Source: Siphonodentalium dalli (taxonomy: Eukaryota; Mollusca; Scaphopoda; Gadilida; Siphonodentaliidae). From it: a stretch of DNA of 64,000 nucleotides. Positions within the stretch are counted from its first letter, which is position 1. Every line of letters begins with the position of its first letter. The stretch lies in assembly GCA_032622095.1 (NCBI GenBank), contig CP136067.1, positions 123,851,030-123,915,029 of the forward strand, in the 5' to 3' direction. A program made the translations under genes and the position numbers. Positions 9,752 to 23,602 of the stretch are shown here, one piece after another. The notes beneath the pieces were generated by a model. It worked only from the letters and a program-made list of their open reading frames with translations. It was not told the DNA's origin and ran no database searches.

Positions 9752-10313
9752 ATTTTTAATACAATACAATACAATAATTAATTTATATAGCGCTCAATAT
9801 TATGAGTACATATTCAACGGCGCTTTACATTACATCGAGCTCATTGCCTAATCAGCATAATACATGTACATGCACATATATCTAGGAATTAAATGCTACA
9901 TCAAAGAGATATGTTTTGAGGCCGGTCTTAAACTTATTTAAATCAGTGAATATTTTTAAGTGATGTGGAATGATATTCCAAAGATGTGGACCTGCAAATG
10001 AAAATGCCCTATCGCCAAACGTTTTCTGTTTGTTGAAAGGAATGTACAAAAGCATACTACTATCAGATCGTAATCCATATGTACACACATTTCTGTCTTT
10101 GATCATATCCTGTATATACAATGGTGACATGTTATTACGAGATTTGAATACAAGCAAAATAATTTTGAACATGATTCGATACTCCACTGTCAACCAGTGT
10201 AATTGCTTGAGAACTGGAGTTATATGTTCATACCGAGGAGTGTATGATACAACTCGCGTCGCAGCATTTAGCACTTTTGAAAGGAAGGCAGTGTTCATTT
10301 AGTAATCATTTAC
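9752..10313 (-). mobile_element. 5'-truncated non-LTR retrotransposon, 3' end
   Basis: On the minus strand the C-terminal coding end of an L2/CR1-like ORF2 is followed by a short 3' UTR. The tail is a TTGTA microsatellite (AATACAATACAAT on plus at 9,757-9,775), a typical non-LTR 3' tail. ATTTATATAGCGCTC and GCGCTTTACATTA just before the tail recur near 44.77 kb. It was probably truncated on insertion. Confidence 0.75.
9882..10298 (-). pseudogene. C-terminal end of a non-LTR reverse transcriptase
   Basis: The 138-codon fragment contains NAATRVVSYTPRYEHITPVL, LHWLTVEYRIMFKI, GDRAFSFAGPHLWN and FKTGLKTYLF. This is the conserved region after the RT domain of L2/CR1-type elements. The RT catalytic part is absent, so the fragment is inactive. 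The frame is uninterrupted, suggesting a fairly recent copy. Confidence 0.8.
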
Positions 10314-10505
10314 AATACATCATGTTAGTAGCAAAATTTCAATGGTTTTTCATATTATATACATTTTTTTAAGCAAAGAAATCCATGTGTATTTGAACTC
10401 ATTTTCCAACTTGTGGTTTTGTTGTGATTTATAGGGGTGCACATATGGCCTCGACCCATAAAATTATATTATAATGAGAAGAGGTCCTTTTCTCATGTTG
10501 GACTA

Positions 10506-11084
10506 CCTTACTCGTATTTAAATTCGCGCAGTATTATTTTTCGCTCAGTTTTGAATTCGCGCACTTTGAATTCGCGCACCTAGCTGCGCGAATTCAAACT
10601 GACGAATATATGTTCGTGGTATGTTCATATATCTTGAAGCTGATGAAAGTTTCGGTTCTTAGTCATTGCCGGAGATAGTATATGCGTATATTAAACACAA
10701 TCGCGGCGAATTTACATTGTGTTGACAATAAACTAGTAACTACATATATACATCATAATTTTGTGGCGACCTGGAATATTTGTATTTCTTATACAAGCAT
10801 TTCAACAATGTCTATGTTACCATGATTTGTCGCTTGGCATTGTGATCAATGGTTTTGATAGCAGATGGCCGAATGTAAATATATGTATACATGCATGTAT
10901 AGGCGTAATTGTCTATTCAACCGTTCATAATATATGTAAATTCAGCAACATAGCCCTCTTGTATTTCATATGGACTGTGGTTTAGATTAAACTTAGTAGT
11001 CCTACTATTTCTCGCTCAGTTTTAAATTCGCGCACCATTGGGTGCGTAAAAAATAGTACTGCGCGAATTTAAATACGAGTAAGG
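10506..11084. mobile_element. MITE with terminal inverted repeats and TA duplication
   Basis: Begins CCTTACTCGTATTTAAATTC and ends with its reverse complement; the inverted repeats are about 38 bp with one or two mismatches. TA lies on both sides (10504-10505 and 11085-11086), as for Tc1/mariner-type elements. Internal GAATTCGCGCAC motifs form further hairpins. No transposase is present. Confidence 0.8.
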
Positions 11085-11086
11085 TA

Positions 11087-12235
11087 TTCATTACAATAGG
11101 GTCATTCATTGTCACGAAACCCATGAAAGGATACAGACTCTATTGTGAAATTAACGTTGTACTTGAATTGCTTCAAGCTTGCCTAAGTATATATATTACC
11201 CTGACAGTACTTTGTATCCAAAACTCTATTAATCTGTTATTGCAAAAGACCACTGCGTGTGTTTATTGTACTCTGGTAATTAAATTTCATTTAGAAGTTA
11301 TCTAAGGTCATGACAATAAAATTCTGATTATTACATATCGATTGATTGAAAGATACATATAAGGTTTGTGTGGAAATCATAAACGACCAATGTCAGTTAT
11401 GTGAACCAATTCTAGTACCGAGGCTAGGGCGATATTCAGAACATTACCAGGATTCACCGAGTGGTAGGGAGAGGCACCACCGTTTTTCCACCGCTGGACC
11501 TTTCTGGATCAACCCTACTGAAAACCAACATTATTCAGAATATTACCAGGATTTACGGAATGGTACAACCCTGCTGAAATTGCCACATTCGCCCAAGATT
11601 CGAAAAGAGAAACAATTAAAGTTTGGACCCTCCAGGATTCTGACATTCGCATGTTTGAACTTGTGGGTATTCAGGGTGATTAATTTTTCAAATGGAACAG
11701 TTTGTACCACAAAATCATCAAATATTTTGTCTTAGGACAAAAATCTTTAAAATGGTGATAAGAGTTATGCAACACTATCCCATAACAGCTGGTCAGCTGT
11801 GAGAACGTTAATATAATTTATTTTGTAATTCCCGGAGCCAATATCTCTCTTGATTGAGCATCTGTGACCATTTGTCTGTATAGCATGTGTATGATAAAAT
11901 TATTCCTACAAGGGGGAACCATTAAGCTTATTAGAAGCCTATGTCTCAGCGTGAGTCATACTGAATCATCGCACCCTGGGCGCCGGTCCAATCCACTCAT
12001 ATTTCCAGAGAAGTTGTAACGTACATAGCATCGTGACTGCTCGTTTAAATGTTTACTTGTATTGAATAAATTTCGTCATCTCTAAGAGTTCTTACTTAGT
12101 GAAAAGGAAACCTGGGAGTGCAACAGTTGCATTCATATCGATATATGATTTCAAGGATATTTATAAAATCCTCCATTGTGGTTTTATAACATTCATTGGT
12201 TGAGCATGGTGGAAAAGTCAGTGTTCTGAGTTCTG
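11087..12235. other. Intron sequence, no supported gene
   Basis: A 129-codon ORF at 11346-11735 has no family resemblance and includes two imperfect copies of a TTACCAGGATT-containing stretch. I see no splice logic that would make it an exon. Confidence 0.4.
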
Positions 12236-12325
12236 AGGTAAGATGAAGGGAATAACATAGCTAAAGTGATGATATGTGCAGGTATATAGGTTACTGAGTG
12301 ATATCAGGTTGGTCGGTTGTCCGAT
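12236..12325. repeat. Isolated diverged unit of the 86-bp satellite
   Basis: GGTAAGATGAAGGGAATAAC, then TATAGGTTACTGAGTGATATC, resemble the main array but differ at many sites. The unit is separated from the array by about 500 bp of other sequence. Its GAAGGGAATAAC variant is shared with the last array units near 22,985 and 23,070. Confidence 0.7.
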
Positions 12326-12824
12326 AGTACGTAAGATAGTATAGTTATTGTTAGATGTGTTCCCGGATCTAAGATAAACTTCCTTTCCCCAGTGATTGTA
12401 ATGATAGGGTTAATTGTATAGATAAGCAAAATGATATAGTATAAGAACAAACAAGCATAATTAACCAGATCATATTCTTAATTGGTTATGACTGGTAGCA
12501 ACCATTGTATAAGTGAGGGTGGATCAAACCAATATCATCCTATAGTAAACAATAGTATGGTACACGTCATAGACAAGGGTATCATGATATCTCAGACCTT
12601 ATTTGGACGCATGATACACCAACGGTTGGAATAACTACTCGTGTCCAAAAATATAGAGACACTCCCGCTTAGACCACCGAACAACCAACTCCTCTGTTCA
12701 TCTACCTATTGTGCTGATCGGCAGTGACTTGTTTAAAAATATAAAAAATATCAAACTTTCTGGATTCTTCATTGTTCCCGTTCACGGCCAACTCTACATT
12801 CACCACTAGGCTACGGGACACGGT

Positions 12825-15800
12825 TCGGAGGTAAGATGAAGGGGATAACATATCTAATGTAATGTTATATGCCGGTATATAGGTTACTGAGTGACATCGG
12901 GTTTGTTGGTTCGGGGGTAAGATGAAGGGGATAACATATCTAATGTAATGTTATATGCCGGTATATATGTTACTGAGTGACATCAGGTTGGTTGGTTCGG
13001 AGGTAAGATGAAGGGGATAACATATCTAATGTAATGTTATATGCCGGTATATAGGTTACTGAGTGACATCAGGTTGGTTGGTTCGGATGTAAGATGAAGG
13101 GGATAACATATCTAATGTAATGTTATATGCCGGTATATATGTTACTGAGTGACATCAGGTTGGTTGGTTCGGATGTAAGATGAAGGGGATAACATATCTA
13201 ATGTAATGTTATATGCCGGTATATATGTTACTGAGTGACATCGGGTTGGTTGGTTCGGGGGTAAGATGAAGGGGATAACATATCTAATGTAATGGTATAT
13301 GCCGGTATATAGGTTACTGAGTGACATCGGGTTTGTTGGTTCGGAGGTAAGATGAAGGGGATAACATATCTAATGTAATGTTATATGCCGGTATATATGT
13401 TACTGAGTGACATCAGGTTGGTTGGTTCGGAGGTAAGATGAAGGGGATAACATATATAATGTAATGTTATATGCCGGTATATATGTTACTGAGTGACATC
13501 AGGTTGGTTGGTTCGGAGGTAAGATGAAGGGGATAACATATCTAATGTAATGTTATATGCCGGTATATATGTTACTGAGTGACATCGGGTTGGTTGGTTC
13601 GGGGGTAAGATGAAGGGGATAACATATCTAATGTAATGTTATATGCCGGTATATAGGTTACTGAGTGACATCGGGTTGGTTGGTTCGGGGGTAAGATGAA
13701 GGGGGTAACATATCTAATGTAATGTTATATGCCGGTATATAGGTTACTGAGTGACATCAGGTTTGTTGGTTCGGAGGTAAGACGAAGGGGATAACATATC
13801 TAATGTAATGTTATATGCCGGTATATATGTTACTGAGTGACATCGGGTTGGTTGGTTCGGGGGTAAGATGAAGGGGATAACATATCTAATGTAATGTTAT
13901 ATGCCGGTATATATGTTACTGAGTGACATCAGGTTGGTTGGTTCGGAGGTAAGATGAAGGGGATAACATATCTAATGTAATGTTATATGCCGGTATATAT
14001 GTTACTGAGTGACATCAGGTTGGTTGGTTCGGAGGTAAGATGAAGGGGAAAACATATCTAATGTAATGTTATATGCCGGTATATATGTTACTGAGTGACA
14101 TCAGGTTGGTTGGTTCGGAGGTAAGATGAAGGGGATAACATATCTAATGTAATGTTATATGCCGGTATATATGTTACTGAGTGACATCGGGTTGGTTGGT
14201 TCGGAGGTAAGATGAAGGGGATAACATATCTAATGTAATGTTATATGCCGGTATATATGTTACTGAGTGACATCAGGTTGGTTGCTTCGGGGGTAAGATG
14301 AAGGGGAAAACATATCTAATGTAATGTTATATGCCGGTATATATGTTACTGAGTGACATCGGGTTGGTTGGTTCGGAGGTAAGATGAAGGGGAAAACATA
14401 TCTAATGTAATGTTATATGCCGGTATATATGTTACTGAGTGACATCGGGTTGGTTGGTTCGGGGGTAAGATGAAGGGGATAACATATATAATGTAATGTT
14501 ATATGCCGGTATATAGGTTACTGAGTGACATCGGGTTTGTTGGTTCGGAGGTAAGATGAAGGGGATAACATATCTAATGTAATGTTATATGCCGGTATAT
14601 ATGTTACTGAGTGACATCGGGTTTGTTGGTTCGGAGGTAAGATGAAGGGGATAACATATCTAATGTAATGTTATATGCCGGTATATAGGTTACTGAGTGA
14701 CATCAGGTTGGTTGGTTCGGGGGTAAGATGAAGGGGATAACATATCTAATGTAATGTTATATGCCGGTATATATGTTACTGAGTGACATCAGGTTGGTTG
14801 CTTCGGGGTAAGATGAAGGGGAAAACATATCTAATGTAATGTTATATGCCGGTATATATGTTACTGAGTGACATCGGCTTTGTTGGTTCGGAGGTAAGAT
14901 GAAGGGGATAACATATCTAATGTAATGTTATATGCCGGTATATATGTTACTGAGTGACATCAGGTTGGTTGGTTCGGATGTAAGATAAAGGGGATAACAT
15001 ATCTAATGTAATGTTATATGCCGGTATATATGTTACTGAGTGACATCGGGTTTGTTGGTTCGGAGGTAAGATGAAGGGGATAACATATCTAATGTAATGT
15101 TATATGCCGGTATATATGTTACTGAGTGACATCGGGTTGGTTGGTTCGGAGGTAAGATGAAGGGGATAACATATCTAATGTAATGTTATATGCCGGTATA
15201 TAGGTTACTGAGTGACATCGGGTTTGTTGGTTCGGGGGTAAGATGAAGGGGATAACATATCTAATGTAATGTTATATGCCGGTATATATGTGACTGAGTG
15301 ACATCAGGTTGGTTGGTTCGGAGGTAAGATGAAGGGGATAACATATCTAATGTAATGTTATATGCCGGTATATAGGTTACTGAGTGACATCAGGTTGGTT
15401 GGTTCGGAGGTAAGATGAAGGGGATAACATATCTAATGTAATGTTATATGCCGGTATATAGGTTACTGAGTGACATCGGGTTTGTTGGTTCGGAGGTAAG
15501 ATGAAGGGGATAACATATCTAATGTAATGTTATATGCCGGTATATATGTTACTGAGTGACATCGGGTTGGTTGGTTCGGAGGTAAGATGAAGGGGATAAC
15601 ATATCTAATGTAATGTTATATGCCGGTATATATGTTACTGAGTGACATCAGGTTGGTTGGTTCGGGGGTAAGATGAAGGGGATAACATATCTAATGTAAT
15701 GTTATATGCCGGTATATAGGTTACTGAGTGACATCAGGTTGGTTGGTTCGGGGGTAAGATGAAGGGGATAACATATCTAATGTAATGTTATATGCCGGTA

Positions 15801-18800
15801 TATAGGTTACTGAGTGACATCAGGTTGGTTGGTTCGGGGGTAAGATGAAGGGGAAAACATATCTAATGTAATGTTATATGCCGGTATATATGTTACTGAG
15901 TGACATCAGGTTTGTTGGTTCGGGGGTAAGATGAAGGGGATAACATATCTAATGTAATGTTATATGCCGGTATATAGGTTACTGAGTGACATCGGGTTTG
16001 TTGGTTCGGAGGTAAGATGAAGGGGATAACATATCTAATGTAATGTTATATGCCGGTATATATGTTACTGAGTGACATCAGGTTGGTTGGTTCTGAGGTA
16101 AGATGAAGGGGATAACATATCTAATGTAATGTTATATGCCGGTATATAGGTTACTGAGTGACATCAGGTTGGTTGGTTCGGATGTAAGATGAAGGGGATA
16201 ACATATCTAATGTAATGTTATATGCCGGTATATATGTTACTGAGTGACATCAGGTTGGTTGGTTCGGAGGCAAGATGAAGGGGATAACATATCTAATGTA
16301 ATGTTATATGCCGGTATATATGTTACTGAGTGACATCAGGTTGGTTGGTTCGGAGGTAAGATGAAGGGGATAACATATCTAATGTAATGTTATATGCCGG
16401 TATATATGTTACTGAGTGACATCGGGTTGGTTGGTTCGGGGGTAAGATGAAGGGGATAACATATCTAATGTAATGTTATATGCCGGTATATATGTTACTG
16501 AGTGACATCAGGTTGGTTGCTTCGGGGGTAAGATGAAGGGGAAAACATATCTAATGTAATGTTATATGCCGGTATATATGTTACTGAGTGACATCAGGTT
16601 GGTTGGTTCGGAGGTAAGATGAGGGGGATAACATATCTAATGTAATGTTATATGCCGGTATATATGTTACTGAGTGACATCGGGTTTGTTGGTTCGGAGG
16701 TAAGATGAAGGGGATAACATATCTAATGTAATGTTATATGCCGGTATATATGTTACTGAGTGACATCGGGTTTGTTGGTTCGGAGGTAAGATGAAGGGGA
16801 TAACATATCTAATGTAATGTTATATGCCGGTATATATGTTACTGAGTGACATCAGGTTGGTTGCTTCGGGGGTAAGAAGAAGGGGAAAACATATCTAATG
16901 TAATGTTATATGCCGGTATATATGTTACTGAGTGACATCGGGTTGGTTGGTTCGGGGGTAAGATGAAGGGGATAACATATCTAATGTAATGTTATATGCC
17001 GGTATATATGTTACTGAGTGACATCGGGTTTGTTGGTTCGGAGGTAAGATGAAGGGGATAACATATCTAATGTAATGTTATATGCCGGTATATATGTTAC
17101 TGAGTGACATCGGGTTTGTTGGTTCGGAGGTAAGATGAAGGGGATAACATATCTAATGTAATGTTATATGCCGGTATATATGTTACTGAGTGACATCGGG
17201 TTTGTTGGTTCGGAGGTAAGATGAAGGGGATAACATATCTAATGTAATGTTATATGCCGGTATATATGTTACTGAGTGACATCGGGTTTGTTGGTTCGGA
17301 GGTAAGATGAAGGGGATAACATATCTAATGTAATGTTATATGCCGGTATATATGTTACTGAGTGACATCGGGTTTGTTGGTTCGGAGGTAAGATGAAGGG
17401 GATAACATATCTAATGTAATGTTATATGCCGGTATATATGTTACTGAGTGACATCAGGTTGGTTGCTTCGGGGGTAAGATGAAGGGGAAAACATATCTAA
17501 TGTAATGTTATATGCCGGTATATATGTTACTGAGTGACATCAGGTTGGTTGGTTCGGAGGTAAGATGAGGGGGATAACATATCTAATGTAATGTTATATG
17601 CCGGTATATAGGTTACTGAGTGACATCGGGTTGGTTGGTTCGGAGGTAAGATGAGGGGGATAACATATCTAATGTAATGTTATATGCCGGTATATAGGTT
17701 ACTGAGTGACATCGGGTTTGTTGGTTCGGGGGTAAGATGAAGGGGATAACATATCTAATGTAATGTTATATGCCGGTATATATGTTACTGAGTGACATCA
17801 GGTTGGTTGGTTCGGAGGTAAGATGAAGGGGATAACATATATAATGTAATGTTATATGCCGGTATATAGGTTACTGAGTGACATCGGGTTTGTTGGTTCG
17901 GAGGTAAGATGAAGGGGATAACATATCTAATGTAATGTTATATGCCGGTATATAGGTTACTGAGTGACATCGGGTTTGTTGGTTCGGGGGTAAGATGAAG
18001 GGGATAACATATCTAATGTAATGTTATATGCCGGTATATATGTTACTGAGTGACATCAGGTTGGTTGCTTCGGGGGTAAGATGAAGGGGAAAACATATCT
18101 AATGTAATGTTATATGCCGGTATATATGTTACTGAGTGACATCAGGTTGGTTGGTTCGGAGGTAAGATGAGGGGGATAACATATCTAATGTAATGTTATA
18201 TGCCGGTATATAGGTTACTGAGTGACATCGGGTTTGTTGGTTCGGAGGTAAGATGAAGGGGATAACATATATAATGTAATGTTATATGCCGGTATATATG
18301 TTACTGAGTGACATCGGGTTTGTTGGTTCGGAGGTAAGATGAAGGGGATAACATATCTAATGTAATGTTATATGCCGGTATATATGTTACTGAGTGACAT
18401 CAGGTTGGTTGGTTCAGGGGTAAGATGAAGGGGATAACATATCTAATGTAATGTTATATGCCGGTATATAGGTTACTGAGTGACATCAGGTTGGTTGGTT
18501 CGGATGTAAGATGAAGGGGATAATATATCTAATGTAATGTTATATGCCGGTATATATGTTACTGAGTGACATCAGGTTGGTTGGTTCGGATGTAAGATGA
18601 AGGGGATAACATATCTAATGTAATGTTATATGCCGGTATATATGTTACTGAGTGACATCGGGTTTGTTGGTTCGGAGGTAAGATGAAGGGGATAACATAT
18701 CTAATGTAATGTTATATGCCGGTATATAGGTTACTGAGTGACATCGGGTTTGTTGGTTCGGAGGTAAGATGAAGGGGATAACATATCTAATGTAATGTTA

Positions 18801-21800
18801 TATGCCGGTATATAGGTTACTGAGTGACATCGGGTTTGTTGGTTCGGAGGTAAGATGAAGGGGATAACATATCTAATGTAATGTTATATGCCGGTATATA
18901 TGTTACTGAGTGACATCAGGTTGGTTGGTTCGGAGGTAAGATGAAGGGGATAACATATCTAATGTAATGTTATATGCCGGTATATATGTTACTGAGTGAC
19001 ATCGGGTTGGTTGGTTCGGGGGTAAGATGAAGGGGATAACATATCTAATGTAATGTTATATGCCGGTATATATGTTACTGAGTGACATCAGGTTGGTTGC
19101 TTCGGGGGTAAGATGAAGGGGAAAACATATCTAATGTAATGTTATATGCCGGTATATATGTTACTGAGTGACATCAGGTTGGTTGGTTCGGAGGTAAGAT
19201 GAAGGGGATAACATATCTAATGTAATGTTATATGCCGGTATATATGTTACTGAGTGACATCGGGTTGGTTGGTTCGGGGGTAAGATGAAGGGGATAACAT
19301 ATCTAATGTAATGTTATATGCCGGTATATATGTTACTGAGTGACATCAGGTTGGTTGCTTCGGGGGTAAGATGAAGGGGAAAACATATCTAATGTAATGT
19401 TATATGCCGGTATATATGTTACTGAGTGACATCGGGTTTGTTGGTTCGGAGGTAAGATGAAGGGGATAACATATCTAATGTAATGTTATATGCCGGTATA
19501 TAGGTTACTGAGTGACATCAGGTTGGTTGGTTCGGAGGTAAGATGAAGGGGATAACATATCTAATGTAATGTTATATGCCGGTATATATGTTACTGAGTG
19601 ACATCAGGTTGGTTGGTTCGGAGGTAAGATGAAGGGGATAACATATCTAATGTAATGTTATATGCCGGTATATATGTTACTGAGTGACATCAGGTTGGTT
19701 GCTTCGGGGGTAAGATGAAGGGGAAAACATATCTAATGTAATGTTATATGCCGGTATATATGTTACTGAGTGACATCGGGTTGGTTGGTTCGGGGGTAAG
19801 ATGAAGGGGATAACATATCTAATGTAATGTTATATGCCGGTATATAGGTTACTGAGTGACATCAGGTTGGTTGGTTCGGAGGTAAGATGAAGGGGATAAC
19901 ATATCTAATGTAATGTTATATGCCGGTATATATGTTACTGAGTGACATCGGGTTGGTTGGTTCGGGGGTAAGATGAAGGGGATAACATATCTAATGTAAT
20001 GTTATATGCCGGTATATATGTTACTGAGTGACATCAGGTTGGTTGCTTCGGGGGTAAGATGAAGGGGAAAACATATCTAATGTAATGTTATATGCCGGTA
20101 TATATGTTACTGAGTGACATCGGGTTTGTTGGTTCGGAGGTAAGATGAAGGGGATAACATATCTAATGTAATGTTATATGCCGGTATATAGGTTACTGAG
20201 TGACATCAGGTTGGTTGGTTCGGAGGTAAGATGAAGGGGATAACATATCTAATGTAATGTTATATGCCGGTATATATGTTACTGAGTGACATCAGGTTGG
20301 TTGGTTCGGAGGTAAGATGAAGGGGATAACATATCTAATGTAATGTTATATGCCGGTATATATGTTACTGAGTGACATCAGGTTGGTTGCTTCGGGGGTA
20401 AGATGAAGGGGAAAACATATCTAATGTAATGTTATATGCCGGTATATAGGTTACTGAGTGACATCGGGTTGGTTGGTTCGGAGGTAAGATGAGGGGGATA
20501 ACATATCTAATGTAATGTTATATGCCGGTATATAGGTTACTGAGTGACATCGGGTTTGTTGGTTCGGAGGTAAGATGAAGGGGATAACATATATAATGTA
20601 ATGTTATATGCCGGTATATAGGTTACTGAGTGACATCAGGTTTGTTGGTTCGGAGGTAAGATGAAGGGGATAACATATATAATGTAATGTTATATGCCGG
20701 TATATAGGTTACTGAGTGACATCAGGTTGGTTGGTTCGGGGGTAAGATGAAGGGGATAACATATCTAATGTAATGTTATATGCCGGTATATATGTTACTG
20801 AGTGACATCAGGCTGGTTGGTTCGGGGGTAAGATGAAGGGGATAACATATCTAATGTAATGTTATATGCCGGTATATATGTTACTGAGTGACATCAGGTT
20901 GGTTGGTTCGGGGGTAAGATGAAGGGGATAACATATCTAATGTAATGTTATATGCCGGTATATAGGTTACTGAGTGACATCGGGTTGGTTGGTTCGGGGG
21001 TAAGATGAAGGGGATAACATATCTAATGTAATGTTATATGCCGGTATATATGTTACTGAGTGACATCAGGTTGGTAGGTTCGGGGGTAAGATGAAGGGGA
21101 TAACATATCTAATGTAATGTTATATGCCGGTATATATGTTACTGAGTGACATCAGGTTGGTTGCTTCGGGGGTAAGATGAAGGGGAAAACATATCTAATG
21201 TAATGTTATATGCCGGTATATATGTTACTGAGTGACATCGGGTTTGTTGGTTCGGAGGTAAGATGAAGGGGATAACATATCTAATGTAATGTTATATGCC
21301 GGTATATATGTTACTGAGTGACATCAGGTTGGTTGCTTCGGGGGTAAGATGAAGGGGAAAACATATCTAATGTAATGTTATATGCCGGTATATATGTTAC
21401 TGAGTGACATCGGGTTTGTTGGTTCGGAGGTAAGATGAAGGGGATAACATATCTAATGTAATGTTATATGCCGGTATATAGGTTACTGAGTGACATCGGG
21501 TTTGTTGGTTCGGAGGTAAGATGAAGGGGATAACATATATAATGTAATGTTATATGCCGGTATATATGTTACTGAGTGACATCAGGTTGGTTGCTTCGGG
21601 GGTAAGATGAAGGGGAAAACATATCTAATGTAATGTTATATGCCGGTATATAGGTTACTGAGTGACATCGGGTTTGTTGGTTCGGAGGTAAGATGAAGGG
21701 GATAACATATATAATGTAATGTTATATGCCGGTATATATGTTACAGAGTGACATCAGGTTGGTTGGTTCGGGGGTAAGATGAAGGGGATAACATATATAA

Positions 21801-23125
21801 TGTAATGTTATATGCCGGTATATAGGTTACTGAGTGACATCAGGTTGGTTGCTTCGGGGGTAAGATGAAGATGATAACATATCTAATGTAATGTTATATG
21901 CCGGTATATAGGTTACTGAGTGACATCAGGTTGGTTGGTTCGGAGGTAAGATGAAGGGGATAACATATCTAATGTAATGTTATATGCCGGTATATAGGTT
22001 ACTGAGTGACATCAGGTTGGTTGGTTCGGAGGTAAGATGAAGGGGATAACATATATAATGTAATGTTATATGCCGGTATATAGGTTACTGAGTGACATCG
22101 GGTTTGTTGGTTCGGAGGTAAGATGAAGGGGATAACATATCTAATGTAATGTTATATGCCGGTATATAGGTTACTGAGTGACATCAGGTTGGTTGGTTCG
22201 GAGGCAAGATGAAGGGGATAACATATCTAATGTAATGTTATATGCCGGTATATAGGTTACTGAGTGACATCAGGTTGGTTGGTTCGGAGGTAAGATGAAG
22301 GGGATAACATATCTAATGTAATGTTATATGCCGGTATATATGTTACTGAGTGACATCAGGTTGGTTGGTTCGGGGGTAAGATGAAGGGGATAACATATCT
22401 AATGTAATGTTATATGCCGGTATATAGGTTACTGAGTGACATCAGGTTGGTTGGTTCGGGGGTAAGATGAAGGGGATAACATATATAATGTAATGTTATA
22501 TGCCGGTATATAGGTTACTGAGTGACATCGGGTTGGTTGGTTCGGGGGTAAGATGAAGGGGATAACATATCTAATGTAATGTTATATGCCGGTATATATG
22601 TTACTGAGTGACATCGGGTTTGTTGGTTCGGAGGTAAGATGAAGGGGATAACATATCTAATGTAATGTTATATGCCGGTATATATGTTACTGAGTGACAT
22701 CAGGTTGGTTGCTTCGGGGGTAAGATGAAGGGGAAAACATATCTAATGTAATGTTATATGCCGGTATATATGTTACTGAGTGACATCAGGTTGGTTGCTT
22801 CGGGGGTAAGATGAAGGGGAAAACATATCTAATGTAATGTTATATGCCGGTATATATGTTACTGAGTGACATCAGGTTGGTTGGTTCGGGGGTAAGATGA
22901 AGGGGATAACATATCTAATGTAATGTTATATGCCGGTATATATGTTACTGAGTGACATCAGGTTGGTTGGTTCGGGGGTAAGATGAAGGGAATAACATAT
23001 ATAGTATAATGTTATATGCCGGTATATAGGTTACTGAGTGATATCAGGTTGGTTGGTTTGGAGGTAAGATGAAGGGAATAACATGGCTAATGTTATGCAC
23101 CTGTATATTGGTTACTGAGTAATGT
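12825..23125. repeat. 86-bp satellite array, about 119 units
   Basis: AAGATG of the unit falls at 12833, 12919, 13005 and so on to 22980, which is 118 periods of 86 bp with one 1-bp deletion near 14,808. Units differ at a few fixed positions: GATAAC/GAAAAC, ATCTA/ATATA, TATATATG/TATATAGG, GGTTGGTTG/GGTTTGTTG, and GGTTC/GCTTC. Each unit carries ATAACAT...ATGTTAT, a 7-bp inverted pair around TCTAATGTA. Edge units are the most diverged, as expected with homogenisation by unequal exchange. The array lies wholly within CUB intron 2 and is open in no frame. Confidence 0.97.
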
Positions 23126-23499
23126 ATCACGTTGCTTCATTTGCACTTATCCAATATATTTCATCGTTGCCGAAAAGTTTCGATGATATGAGTTAGTCTT
23201 GAACAGCTGCATATATACACATCACATATTCTATGAGATACCCTTCCTCTTACATCCGAACCAACATAACGTTTACTAATCAGTGTAACCAATAGTATGT
23301 ACATGATAGGTACCATGGCTGAGATATGTGGACATGTTGCTATCGATTTATACCCAATTTACAATCACGCACAAACCAAGATAAACGTGTGTTAATGCTG
23401 AGATCAAGGGAGAGTCGTAAATGTAGGTACATACCATGGCTGCGATATGTGGAGGTTTTTCTAACAATGTATACCCCATTTACTATCACATATACTAAC
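23126..23499. other. Intron flank between satellite and CUB exon 2
   Basis: Contains a diverged direct duplication of about 125 bp: CCATGGCTGAGATATGTGG near 23,314 and CCATGGCTGCGATATGTGG near 23,435. Otherwise no structure seen. Confidence 0.5.
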
Positions 23500-23602
23500 C
23501 ATGATCAAAGCCTGTCAACGACTTGATATGAAGATAGTCAAAACAATCATCCGAACCATGGTTCTCGAGATGGAATGGATTTGAGAATGTTATCTCAACT
23601 GT
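23500..23602 (-). CDS. CUB domain exon 2 (middle third)
   Basis: Acceptor CATTCCAG ends at 23603 and donor GTTAGT starts at 23499. The 103-bp exon starts in phase 0 and ends in phase 1. It encodes TVEITFSNPFHLE followed by DDCFDYLHIKS, matching the CUB pattern of a hydrophobic strand, an acidic loop and C.DYL.I around the third cysteine. It is too short to show as a long ORF and was found by looking for the piece missing between the other two CUB exons. Its phase 0 start fits the unusual GC donor of exon 1, and its phase 1 end fits exon 3. Confidence 0.85.

Noticed and set aside
11346-11735. 129-codon plus-strand ORF as a gene
   Set aside because: No family pattern, contains an internal DNA duplication, no splice or promoter support.
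12825-23125. Regular 86-bp repeats as a CRISPR-like array
   Set aside because: Units are contiguous with no unique spacers, and the context is eukaryotic.
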